Part shown: positions 25,508 through 33,781 of the stretch, one piece after another | Layout: the number at the start of each line of letters is the position of its first letter | How positions within the stretch are numbered: position 1 is the stretch's first letter | NCBI GenBank assembly: GCA_015068325.1 | Contig: SVKQ01000014.1 | Span: 1-41,216, forward strand | Source of the DNA: Oscillospiraceae bacterium | GTDB taxonomy: Bacteria; Bacillota; Clostridia; Oscillospirales; Oscillospiraceae | DNA length: 41,216 nt | Direction: 5' to 3' | Made by a program: the position numbers and the translations under genes | The notes under the pieces: model-generated | What the model was told of the DNA's origin: nothing | What the model saw: only the letters and a program-made list of their open reading frames with translations | Database searches by the model: none

Positions 25508-27004
25508 TCACTTCACGCCCTGCCAGGGGCGCAGCAACAGGAAGGCATACCGTCCAAACAAGGTGTCGATGAACCGGTCCATCTCCTCACCCTGCAGCGC
25601 CCGGCACTGCCCGTTGCTTTCGAAGGAGCCGACCAGACTCTCACCGGTGTACAGGCAGGCATAGGCTCCCGTGCCATAGGGATCATCACTGCACCAGATC
25701 ACGTCCCCCGGCTCCAGGTCCCGGAGGCTAAGCTGTGTGGTGCGGATGGATTCGCTGTAGGCCATCTCCGGGGTGATCACACCCATGCCGCCGAACATTC
25801 CGTAAACGGCCAGATCCTGCTGCGGTTTTTGAGGCAGACGGGCCAGAACACAGCCCGCCACCGCGTCATATTGGTGGAAATAGGTGACGGCGTATCGCGG
25901 GGCCTGGGGCTCCATGGCGACGCCGAGACCGCGGACAACCTTTGCAACAGCTTCCGTAACCCCGAGGCCTTGACGGATGAAAGTCTCCGCCTGACGGATC
26001 AGGAGCTCTTTTTCCGGGATGGACGGAGCAGCGCCCAGGAGGACCCGGGGGGAGAAGACCCGCATGCCGTTGACCCGGACTTCCGGACCTTCCAGACAGA
26101 TTTTGTCCGCAAGTGCTACCCGGACCGCAGCATCCGCCGTCAGAGTGCCGCCGGACGGGACTTCCCCGGCTGCGTCTATACCGGAGAGAAGGCATGTTCC
26201 GGCGGGGGGATCAAAGAGAATCCGGACCGGACGCGTTTCCTCCGAGAGATTGTCCACAGTGACCGTATATCGCACCGTATCGCCCGGACGGGCCTGACGG
26301 CCGCCGGGATGGGAGGTGGTGACAGAGCAGCGCAGGCCGGAACAGCCTTTCAGACGCAGCATGGCCTCCTCCGTCGGTTCGCCAAAGGAATCCAGAGGAC
26401 GGGAGACAGAAAAGCGCTTGACCCGCGTGGAGAAGAGATAGTCCCTGTCCTCTCCGGCCTGGAGGGGGTCGAAGAGGTTATCCAGAGAGTCGATCCACAT
26501 GAATCCTCTGTCGAGGTGGCGATTTTGCCGCTTGGAGTAATCATAACTTCCCAGGTGTCCGTGTTGGGAGCAGTGGATCAGCCGATAGTCGTTGAGGACC
26601 ATCATGGTGTGTCCGTTGCCCGAATGCAGTTCATAGGTGAGTATGTCGCCGGGCCGCAGCAGGCTGCGGATCTCTGCCTCTATCTGCTGCAGAGTCTCTT
26701 CTGTCTCCTCATGTGTCAGCTCATAGTAGAACACTCTGGGCTTGACATGGTCGATCATGTGCCAGGTCAGGGTGGCGGGGATCGTGCTGCCGAAGGTGTT
26801 ATAGTAGGCCGCATGGATGAAGCCCGAGCAGTCCAGATACAGCGTATTCTGGCTTGTCCCCGCCTCAGGCGGTTGATAGATCCGCCTTCTGGGCGTCAGC
26901 TGCAGCACACGGTCCATGCTGCACTGGTCGTACTGCAGAGCGGCGCCCCGTTCATAATACGCTCTGGCGCAGGCCAGGAGCGCTTCTGTTTTTATATCAG
27001 GCAT
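25508..27004 (-). CDS. NlpC/P60-like cysteine peptidase-fold protein without signal peptide
   Basis: The 498-residue protein has an N-terminal NlpC/P60-like papain-fold domain: Cys59 in LYLDCSGFIHAAYY, a beta region with RPGDILTYEL, and His132 in GNGHTMMVL followed by LIHCS. A middle segment (about 225-310) looks like an immunoglobulin-type domain (DTVRYTVTVDNLSEETRPVR). The C-terminal part repeats papain-fold features (LEPGDVIWCSDDPYGTGAYACLYTG) but without a clear Cys/His pair. Family members usually cut cell-wall peptides outside the cell; here no signal peptide or membrane helix is visible, so the site of action is unclear. The ATG at 27002-27004 follows GAGGTG; a longer in-frame reading upstream lies in the leader. 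Function uncertain. Confidence 0.7.
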   Translation of the reverse strand: MPDIKTEALLACARAYYERGAALQYDQCSMDRVLQLTPRRRIYQPPEAGTSQNTLYLDCSGFIHAAYYNTFGSTIPATLTWHMIDHVKPRVFYYELTHEETEETLQQIEAEIRSLLRPGDILTYELHSGNGHTMMVLNDYRLIHCSQHGHLGSYDYSKRQNRHLDRGFMWIDSLDNLFDPLQAGEDRDYLFSTRVKRFSVSRPLDSFGEPTEEAMLRLKGCSGLRCSVTTSHPGGRQARPGDTVRYTVTVDNLSEETRPVRILFDPPAGTCLLSGIDAAGEVPSGGTLTADAAVRVALADKICLEGPEVRVNGMRVFSPRVLLGAAPSIPEKELLIRQAETFIRQGLGVTEAVAKVVRGLGVAMEPQAPRYAVTYFHQYDAVAGCVLARLPQKPQQDLAVYGMFGGMGVITPEMAYSESIRTTQLSLRDLEPGDVIWCSDDPYGTGAYACLYTGESLVGSFESNGQCRALQGEEMDRFIDTLFGRYAFLLLRPWQGVK

Positions 27005-27075
27005 AACACTACACCTCAGATCCACAACTGATATCATTTTCAAAACTGTGTACTGCCGCACATCATGCATAAAGT

Positions 27076-27104
27076 ATTATACACGCGGGTGCGGCCTTCT
27101 TCAA
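27076..27104 (-). promoter_or_regulatory. Predicted promoter of the NlpC/P60-like gene
   Basis: On the minus strand, TTGAAG (27099-27104) and a perfect TATAAT (27076-27081) are 17 bp apart, 72 bp upstream of the start codon. Confidence 0.75.
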
Positions 27105-27707
27105 GTGCTTACGTTCTGTTCCTGGAGCGTGCGCAAGAGACAGTATGCCCTGCGCCGTTTCCGGTGCCCCGAGCGTTACGGCGCACGCTTCTGCCGCATA
27201 GCGGCACTGAATTTGAAATCGGCAGCCGCCGGGAGGATCCACAGGACGGGGGAGCCCTCCGGCAGGACGCGCCGGCTGTTCCGAACCTCCCCGTTTTTCG
27301 GAATGGCGCGCAGCAGAGCGGTGCAACGGGATGAATGGTCGATCGTTTGCGATTTTTTATGTATAAGCTATTGCAGTGACTGACGTTTGCATCAATCACT
27401 ACAATGGTTTTGGCGCGCTGCACCAAAAAAGACATTATGCTTTTTGCCTGAATCCTAACACGTCGATGATTGAAAAGGAACTACAAGAAATGGGCTGCCA
27501 GCGTCGTTTCAGACTGCTCACTGATAGTGTGGGCAGCTCATCGAAAGAAATGTTTCCGTATTCATCAGCATAACGCACGGTCCTTACCCAAACTGAATAT
27601 GCAGACCGGGATCCGGCAGGAAGAAGAGCAATGCTTCCGACACCCGCAGACAGGAACTACCAGGTTCAAAAACATGCCCATTCACCGGCAGTCCTCCCTC
27701 AAATGCT

Positions 27708-27736
27708 TTGCACTGCAGATAAAAATGTAGTATACT
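27708..27736 (+). promoter_or_regulatory. Predicted promoter of the TIR/RyR locus, module 1
   Basis: TTGCAC (27708-27713) and TATACT (27731-27736) are 17 bp apart, 37 bp upstream of the GTG start at 27773. Confidence 0.65.
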
Positions 27737-27772
27737 GTCAAAAAATGTTTCCGGTTCGAGGGAGGTATTGCT

Positions 27773-29530
27773 GTGCTTCTTTTGGGATATCTGCTGGGTT
27801 TTGCCACCGTGGCGGTGTTGGTCAGAAAGCGCGGCGACAATATGCGCAGCCTGGTGCTGGTGGGCTACAACTACATCTTTGCCACCGCCATGCTGACAGC
27901 GGCCCAATTGGCCGGGGAGCCCATTACCTGGCAATCCGTAGCGGCGGCATTGATCCGCGGCATGTATGATTCCCCTACCGCCATGACTTTCCAGGGCAGC
28001 ATAGGCGATGCTGTCAACCTGCAGGAGATGGTGATTTTCTGCGCCATGTCCATCTATACGCTGCGGGCGGCGGTGGTACTGTTTTTCCGTAAGGCGTGGA
28101 ACTACCTGAGAATGTGCTGGCGCCTGTGGAGTGCAAAGAAAATCTATGTGGTCTGGGGTGAAAAAGATGCTGCCGCTGCTTTGCTTCGGGATATCCACAA
28201 TCACGTGAAGCGAGCTGCCGCTGTGTGGATCCCCTTTTCCGGCAAAGCCACAACGGAGTTGCCAGCTTTCCCGGCAACGGCAGAATTTTTGCAAAGGCCC
28301 AAGCTCGGCCGGATCTGCCATATTATACTTCTGCCGGATGAAAAGCAGGGGAATCTGGAGCGGGTGAAAAAACTGGACGCTTTGGGTGAGAATGCGGCAG
28401 ATTACCATGTGACTGCTTTTCTGAATGATGATTTGCTGCGGCTGCAGGACCTCCATTTTCCCCATCTGGATGTCTGCCCGGTGTCCCAGCAGGAATTGCT
28501 GATGCGCCAATTTATCCGGGACCACAGACCACTGCAGCAGTTGAGTGCCCGAAGCCGCACCTTTGAAAAGAGCGGGATTCTGGTGCCGGAACGGCCGTTT
28601 TCCCTTTGCCTGGCCGGCTTGAGCAGACTCAACCGTGCCCTGCTTCTATCTATATGGGAAAACACCGCGTTTGAAACAGCGGCTCCGGATGGTCGTGGAT
28701 TTGACGCTGTGGTGTTGGGCGCGGATCCCTCAGAAAGGGAGTTGTTTTTCCGGGATTATCCGGCCTTTCGCGACAGCGGATCTTTGACCTGGCAGGAGGG
28801 AGACGGGGCTCTGGCCCTATATGCCTTGGCCGAAGATAAGGCCTGCTTATTTGATGAGATCGCAATTGACATAGGGACCACCTCCCGGAATGTGGAAGCT
28901 GCCCTTCGTGTACTGCGGCTGTTGCGTAGAAGGGGCGTTGAAGAAGATCGCCTGCCATTGATAGCGGTTGTGATCCATGAGATGTATGAAGGGAGCACGT
29001 CTCTGCTGGCAGAGGAACCACAGGTTTGTTTCCTGCAGGAAAACAGCAGCATACTGACCTATGCGGATCTGGTGGAGCGAGCTTTTGACCGGGAGGCCGA
29101 GAATCTGCACCGGCGATACCGGGGAACCGGGATGATCTCCGCCGGCTGGCGGAACCTGGGTACCTTTACCCAAAGCTCCAACCGGGCTGCGGTATGGGAT
29201 ATCCCAAACAAGCTGCTGCTTGGCCGGGATGCGGCCGAATTGCCTGCGGATAAACGCAATAAAGCGCTGTGGCGGCTGGCGGAGTACGAGCACAGACGAT
29301 GGGTGGCGTTCCATGCGGCCCACGGATGGTCCTTGCTGCCGGTATCGGAGCTGACAGAACAGGAGCGGGAGGACTGTGCCACCAAGCGTCCTGCGGAAAG
29401 GCGACACACCTGCATGGTGGACTGGCAGAGCCTGGACAGCCTGCCCCAGCATGAGCCGGGACTGCTGAAGAAGTACGATTACATGAATGTGGAGGAGCTC
29501 TTTGGGACAGAGGAGGGTGACCATGCCTGA
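27773..29530 (+). CDS. Membrane TrkA-N-like / RyR-domain protein, module 1 partner of TIR-STAND
   Basis: The 585-residue protein has three predicted transmembrane helices (about 2-17, 27-47, 84-106). A short loop between the second and third (ALIRGMYDSPTAM...) resembles the pore-loop place of channel-like proteins but lacks a potassium filter. Two Rossmann-like units follow, KKIYVVWGEKDAAAALLRD (122-140) and FSLCLAGLSRLNRALL (276-291), as in TrkA-N/RCK proteins. The C-terminal 80 residues (AEYEHRRW ... GWS ... RRHTCMVDW ... YDYMN) match the RyR (ryanodine receptor) domain pattern H..W...GW...HPCLVP....YD. A GTG start follows GGGAGG by 7 nt. Its stop overlaps the next start by 8 bp (ATGCCTGA), so it is translationally coupled to the TIR protein. 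Inferred role: membrane effector or channel-like sensor gated by a nucleotide. The RyR call is by pattern and moderately sure; the TrkA-N call is weaker. Confidence 0.7.
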   Translation: MLLLGYLLGFATVAVLVRKRGDNMRSLVLVGYNYIFATAMLTAAQLAGEPITWQSVAAALIRGMYDSPTAMTFQGSIGDAVNLQEMVIFCAMSIYTLRAAVVLFFRKAWNYLRMCWRLWSAKKIYVVWGEKDAAAALLRDIHNHVKRAAAVWIPFSGKATTELPAFPATAEFLQRPKLGRICHIILLPDEKQGNLERVKKLDALGENAADYHVTAFLNDDLLRLQDLHFPHLDVCPVSQQELLMRQFIRDHRPLQQLSARSRTFEKSGILVPERPFSLCLAGLSRLNRALLLSIWENTAFETAAPDGRGFDAVVLGADPSERELFFRDYPAFRDSGSLTWQEGDGALALYALAEDKACLFDEIAIDIGTTSRNVEAALRVLRLLRRRGVEEDRLPLIAVVIHEMYEGSTSLLAEEPQVCFLQENSSILTYADLVERAFDREAENLHRRYRGTGMISAGWRNLGTFTQSSNRAAVWDIPNKLLLGRDAAELPADKRNKALWRLAEYEHRRWVAFHAAHGWSLLPVSELTEQEREDCATKRPAERRHTCMVDWQSLDSLPQHEPGLLKKYDYMNVEELFGTEEGDHA

Positions 29531-31913
29531 AGAAAGACGCGATGTATTTGTCAGCTACCATACCAGCAGTGCCGCCCAGACGGTTCAGAAAGTAGTTCCG
29601 GCCCTGGAAGCGGCAGGGGTAACATGTTGGTACGCACCACGGGACTGCGATGAGCAATTTGCCGGCTCCATCGTAGGGGCGATTCGTCGGTGCAGGATTT
29701 TTCTGCTGCTGCTCAACGAGCAGTCTAACGTCTCGGCCCATGTGCTCAATGAAATCAACTGCGCCTTTGAACGCTTTAAAAACCACGAGGACATTGCGCT
29801 TTTGCCTTTCCGACTGGACAATTGTGCCCTTTCGGACGATGTGTATTACTATTTGGGCCGAATCCACATGATGGACGGCGCCCTTCCTCCGGAGGAGCTG
29901 CGCCTGCGAGAGTTGGTAGACCGAGTCACCGCCTTGCTGGGCCGGCAGCCGGTGAAGATGACGGCAGTTGCTCCGTCAGCCTCTGCCGGGGCAGCTGTCC
30001 CGGCCACCGACTATGCCTTGACAGGCACGCTGGTATATCCGGACAACCACTTCACCGGCCGGGAGAGAGAACTGGCAGCCATCGATGCGGGACTCCATGG
30101 CGTGGAAAACGTGCTGTTTTTGGTGGGTATGGGTGGCATCGGCAAAAGCGAGATCGCCAAAACGTACGTAAAGCGCCGTGCGCAAGACTATGATGTGGTG
30201 CTGTGGGTCAATTTCAATGATTCGTTGGAACAAACGGTAGCCAGTGATGCAGCCTTCCCCATCCGGGGCATGCAGCGCAGCGATTTCCCGGAGGACGACA
30301 CCCGCACCTACTTCGCCCGCAAGCTGCGGGCCCTCAAGGAGCTTGCCGACCGGCGGGTGCTGATCGTCATAGACAACTTCGATGTGGAGGATGATCCGGA
30401 TCTGAATGATTTTTGCGGCGGTGCATACGCCGTACTGTTTACCACGCGCTGTCACCAATTGGGCGGTAATCTGCCGGAGGTAGAAGTGGGTCCCATGACG
30501 GATCCAGCTGAGTTGATGGAACTGTTCCGCTCTGAATATACCCGCATGATGGATGAAGCAGGCCGGAAAGCGGCAGAGGAGATCATCACGCTGCTGGATG
30601 GCCACACGCTGACCATCCGCCTGGTGGCTTCTGCCATGCAGAGCCGGCGCATTCCGCCGGAAAAGATGCTTTCTCTGCTGCGGCAGGGATATGCAGGACT
30701 GACCCGCGAGAATGCCAAGGCATCGGATCTGATCTTTGGCCGGCTACAGCAGGTTTTTGCGCTGTCTACGCTGACGGAAGAGGAATTGTTCCTGCTGAAA
30801 AATCTGTCCCTGATCCCCCTGAGCGGCATTGCCGTGGAGACACTGTTTGATTGGTGCCAGCTGGATGATTACGATCTCATTGATGGCCTGATCCGGCGCA
30901 GTTGGGTCGTCCATGACCCGGTTACAGACTACGTCCATCTCCACCCGCTGCTCTGTGATTTGATGGCGGAAGAGTTGGAAAAGGATCCCGGCTGCTGTGA
31001 GACAATGCTTCGCAGTATGGTCAGGGCGCTGGAGAATACGTTCCGGCACAAATATGCTGAGAAACAACAAAAGTTGGCTCTGACCACCGCCGTTTGCCAG
31101 CGGCTGCCTCAGAATCATCCGCTGCGTCCCTTGATGATGCTGACGCGGGCTGATGCACTGATGGGACTCTCCATGCGCACCGCGTCCATCCCGCTCTATC
31201 AGGAGTTGTGGGACGGCGGCTGCAAGGGACTGGAACCCATTGTCGTCTGTGGAAAGTTGGCCCATGCCCAAATCCTCAGCGGCGATCCGGAAAGCGGCTA
31301 CCGCACAGCTATGGCCGGCTGGGAGATGACAAAGGATATTCCGGTGTCGGCGCTCTCTCCGGAGCAGGGCTACTGGCGCAGCCAGGTGCTGAGCCGGCTG
31401 ACGGAGTCCACCCGGGATATGGGGGACTATGAGAGTTCTATCGCCTACGGGAAACTGGGACTGGAGCAAAGCCGATATTTTTACACCACCACACCCCAGG
31501 AGGCGCGGGGCTGGAAGCTGTGGCATCTGGCGAAAACCCTCTTCCTCATGGGCGATCTGGCGGAGAGCGAGCGTTTGTTGCTGGAAGCCAAGGAACTGTT
31601 TACCGAGATTCAGGATGACTGGTCCCGCAGCTTCAGTTTGGAACTGTTGGGTCAGGTGATGATGAGGAAGGGCCAATTTGACTTGGCACTGGACTACTCC
31701 CGGCAGTCGTTTGATCTCCTGCTGCCTCTGCTGGGTGAGGAACACATGGACGTCGCCCATAATCTGGGCTGGCGGGGTGAGATCTACACAGCTATGGGTG
31801 AGCACGCTCAGGCCGCTGTTTGTTATCGGCGGGCCATTGAGATCTACCGCAAGCGCAGCTGCCCCAAACGAGCCGAGGAAATCGAAAAGCTACTGATGGC
31901 CCAGGAGAGCTGA
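29523..31913 (+). CDS. TIR-NB-ARC-TPR protein 1 (STAND NTPase, NLR-like)
   Basis: The 796-residue protein has an N-terminal TIR domain (7-140) with DVFVSYHTSS, CWYAPRD and putative NADase Glu77 in HVLNEINCAF. The NB-ARC-type STAND ATPase (about 175-500) has P-loop GMGGIGKSE (202-210), Walker B RVLIVIDNFD, sensor LFTTRC, and the winged-helix LHPLL motif in the MHD position. C-terminal TPR-like repeats (about 600-790) would serve as sensor. This is the layout of plant and bacterial NLR immune proteins: the repeats detect a trigger, the STAND module oligomerises with ATP, and the TIR domains cleave NAD+. The start is fixed by GAGGAGGGTGACC and the 8-bp overlap with the RyR-domain gene. Likely an antiphage effector; the trigger is unknown. 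Confidence 0.9.
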   Translation: MPEERRDVFVSYHTSSAAQTVQKVVPALEAAGVTCWYAPRDCDEQFAGSIVGAIRRCRIFLLLLNEQSNVSAHVLNEINCAFERFKNHEDIALLPFRLDNCALSDDVYYYLGRIHMMDGALPPEELRLRELVDRVTALLGRQPVKMTAVAPSASAGAAVPATDYALTGTLVYPDNHFTGRERELAAIDAGLHGVENVLFLVGMGGIGKSEIAKTYVKRRAQDYDVVLWVNFNDSLEQTVASDAAFPIRGMQRSDFPEDDTRTYFARKLRALKELADRRVLIVIDNFDVEDDPDLNDFCGGAYAVLFTTRCHQLGGNLPEVEVGPMTDPAELMELFRSEYTRMMDEAGRKAAEEIITLLDGHTLTIRLVASAMQSRRIPPEKMLSLLRQGYAGLTRENAKASDLIFGRLQQVFALSTLTEEELFLLKNLSLIPLSGIAVETLFDWCQLDDYDLIDGLIRRSWVVHDPVTDYVHLHPLLCDLMAEELEKDPGCCETMLRSMVRALENTFRHKYAEKQQKLALTTAVCQRLPQNHPLRPLMMLTRADALMGLSMRTASIPLYQELWDGGCKGLEPIVVCGKLAHAQILSGDPESGYRTAMAGWEMTKDIPVSALSPEQGYWRSQVLSRLTESTRDMGDYESSIAYGKLGLEQSRYFYTTTPQEARGWKLWHLAKTLFLMGDLAESERLLLEAKELFTEIQDDWSRSFSLELLGQVMMRKGQFDLALDYSRQSFDLLLPLLGEEHMDVAHNLGWRGEIYTAMGEHAQAAVCYRRAIEIYRKRSCPKRAEEIEKLLMAQES

Positions 31914-31926
31914 CGGCTGTGAAGCT

Positions 31927-31955
31927 CTGAAATAAGCGACGGAACATGGTATAAA
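31927..31955 (+). promoter_or_regulatory. Possible promoter of the TIR/RyR locus, module 2
   Basis: CTGAAA (31927-31932) and TATAAA (31950-31955) are 17 bp apart in the 82-bp gap before the HD-RyR gene. If active, the second module can be expressed apart from the first. Confidence 0.4.
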
Positions 31956-31995
31956 TTGCAATAGAACAGATCTTAAGTTTTCGAGGAGGCGCCCC

Positions 31996-33723
31996 ATGAG
32001 CAACTGTTCACCGTTCGTTGACCAATTCTTTCAGAACTTGACGCTTCAGGAGAACGCTGTGCGCAGTCAGTATTGCAAGGGTTATATTCATCAGGCCATC
32101 CGTTCATTCTTGGAAAACGAGAATCCGGATACTGCCTTTTCCGTCTATCGCGCTTTCTTTGACTGCTACCGTTTGACCCTGCCGGGCCGGGATGACCCCT
32201 TTATGGATCTTGTGGATATGCTGCGCACCTATGAGGAGACGGCTGCTTCCCTGATCGAGAAACAGCGGGATCATTTTATCCACTCGGTAAACGTGTTCAT
32301 CTGCGGCCTGTCGATATGGGCGGAGAACAACCGTTTTCGTCAGGCGTTCAGCGGTGCGGTACCCGAGAACGGATATACGCAGAGCTTCCCCACAAAGGAG
32401 GAGGAATTCTTTTTCCGCTGGGGCATCGCCGCGCTCTTCCATGACATGGGATATCCGGTAGAGATCATCGGTAGTCAGATCAACCGATTTATCCGCATGA
32501 TCAGCGACGCAGATGGCGATGAGGTCCGGGTTCGAGCGCAGATCCACTATGAGAATTTCAACGAGCTGAATCATATCCAGGAGATTCTGCCGTTCGATGA
32601 GTATTCCCGTGACTTCCGCGCGGCATACGGTGACTCCGAAAAAACGAATCTCTTCGCGCCGCTGGATCTGCTGGCTCACCGCATTCACTTGGCATTCGAC
32701 ACCGGTTATGACCGAACAAAAGCAGCTCTGGATGGTTTTGTGGACAACATGGCCGCCAGTGGTTTCATTGATCACGGCTATTACAGCGCTCTAATCGTGC
32801 TGAAATGGTATGGCTGTGCCCTTCAGCGGGCAGGGATCACGCCTCAGCGTTTCTTCTGGCCGGTGCTGGACAGCGCAGCCGCTATCCTGCTGCACAACTA
32901 TTTCCGCACCAATCTGCAAAAGCCCCCATTTGCTCTCGGCCCTATGCCTGTGGAGAGGGATCCACTGGCCTATCTGCTGATTCTGTGTGATGAGTTACAG
33001 GAGTGGAACCGGGAGGGGCGTGGAATCATCAGCCGCCGGGCCGCCAAAGCGGATACGGTACACCTGAGTATCCGCGACGATTATATGTCCGCCGTCTATG
33101 TGACCCACCACGGCCGGCTGGCAGACGACTTCTGTAGCAGGAAAGAAACCATACTGCACCAGGTGCTCTCCCTGGAGGATCTTTTCCCTGCCGGATTCAA
33201 CGTTGACGCTACGGCGCTGGACGATATCGCGTTTCTTAAGCCCCGGCTGGAAGCCATCGCGCCACGTCCTCTGCTAAAGCACATTGAGCTGCTGGCTATC
33301 GCCATTCACGCACGCTATAACGAGAAGCGTCTGGAAGAGCATCCGGAGCTTCCTCTGGCATATCCTGACTTTTCTGCGCTGCCGGATGACCTGAAGTACA
33401 GCAATCTCAGACAGGCCCAGAGCATTGTGGAACAGCTGGAAGCCGCCGGGTACGCGCTGGGGCCCAAGGGACAGGCGGGTGCCGTGACGGAATTCCCCAT
33501 ACGGATGCTGGAGCAGATGGCGGAACTGGAACATGAAGCCTGGGTGCAGGAGCGCATTGCCTCTGGCTGGACGCTGGGAGAAAAGGACACGGCCCGAAAA
33601 ACGACCCCCTATCTGGTACCCTATGCAAACCTATCCGAGGAAATCAAGGACTATGACCGGGATGCCATACGCTACATTCCGACTCTTGCAGAGACCGTCG
33701 GCATGGCGGTCTATGAAGTCTGA
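31996..33723 (+). CDS. HD-domain protein with C-terminal RyR domain, module 2 partner of TIR-STAND
   Basis: The 575-residue protein has an HD-type metal phosphohydrolase region: His96 in DHFIHSVNVF, the His149-Asp150 pair in ALFHDMGYP, His260 in FIDHGYY and a late Asp332 in LILCDELQEW, matching the H...HD...H...D order of the superfamily. The C-terminus (about 505-560) is a clear RyR domain: AELEHEAWVQERIASGWTLG, then KTTPYLVPYANLSEE and DYDRDAIR. No membrane helix. GAGGAGGCGCCCC precedes the ATG. It lies between the two TIR-STAND genes, with 58 bp to the second. HD domains hydrolyse phosphoesters in (cyclic) nucleotides; inferred role is to sense a TIR-made nucleotide through RyR and either degrade it or attack nucleotides. 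Substrate unproven. Confidence 0.85.
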   Translation: MSNCSPFVDQFFQNLTLQENAVRSQYCKGYIHQAIRSFLENENPDTAFSVYRAFFDCYRLTLPGRDDPFMDLVDMLRTYEETAASLIEKQRDHFIHSVNVFICGLSIWAENNRFRQAFSGAVPENGYTQSFPTKEEEFFFRWGIAALFHDMGYPVEIIGSQINRFIRMISDADGDEVRVRAQIHYENFNELNHIQEILPFDEYSRDFRAAYGDSEKTNLFAPLDLLAHRIHLAFDTGYDRTKAALDGFVDNMAASGFIDHGYYSALIVLKWYGCALQRAGITPQRFFWPVLDSAAAILLHNYFRTNLQKPPFALGPMPVERDPLAYLLILCDELQEWNREGRGIISRRAAKADTVHLSIRDDYMSAVYVTHHGRLADDFCSRKETILHQVLSLEDLFPAGFNVDATALDDIAFLKPRLEAIAPRPLLKHIELLAIAIHARYNEKRLEEHPELPLAYPDFSALPDDLKYSNLRQAQSIVEQLEAAGYALGPKGQAGAVTEFPIRMLEQMAELEHEAWVQERIASGWTLGEKDTARKTTPYLVPYANLSEEIKDYDRDAIRYIPTLAETVGMAVYEV

Positions 33724-33781
33724 GGGATCGTGGGCCTGATCGGCATGGCCATTGAAAAAGTTAAAAAGAGGGATCGACAGC

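Larger units (their letters stand above)
27005..27772. other. Gene-free 0.77-kb spacer at the border of the accessory region
   Basis: Apart from the two promoters at its ends I find no supported gene. The left half (to about 27330) is GC-rich like the core; the right half is clearly more AT-rich and continues into the TIR/RyR locus. Short open frames on both strands lack ribosome sites and recognisable domains. It may hold the scar of an old insertion boundary. Confidence 0.5.

Noticed and set aside
25475-27031. Plus-strand frame opposite the NlpC/P60-like gene
   Set aside because: No ribosome site and no recognisable domain; the minus strand has a promoter, ribosome site, Cys/His motifs and a terminator.
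27065-27334. Short open frames in the 27.0-27.8 kb spacer
   Set aside because: No ribosome site, no hydrophobic or domain pattern, and overlapping frames on both strands of similar quality, as expected in GC-rich non-coding DNA.
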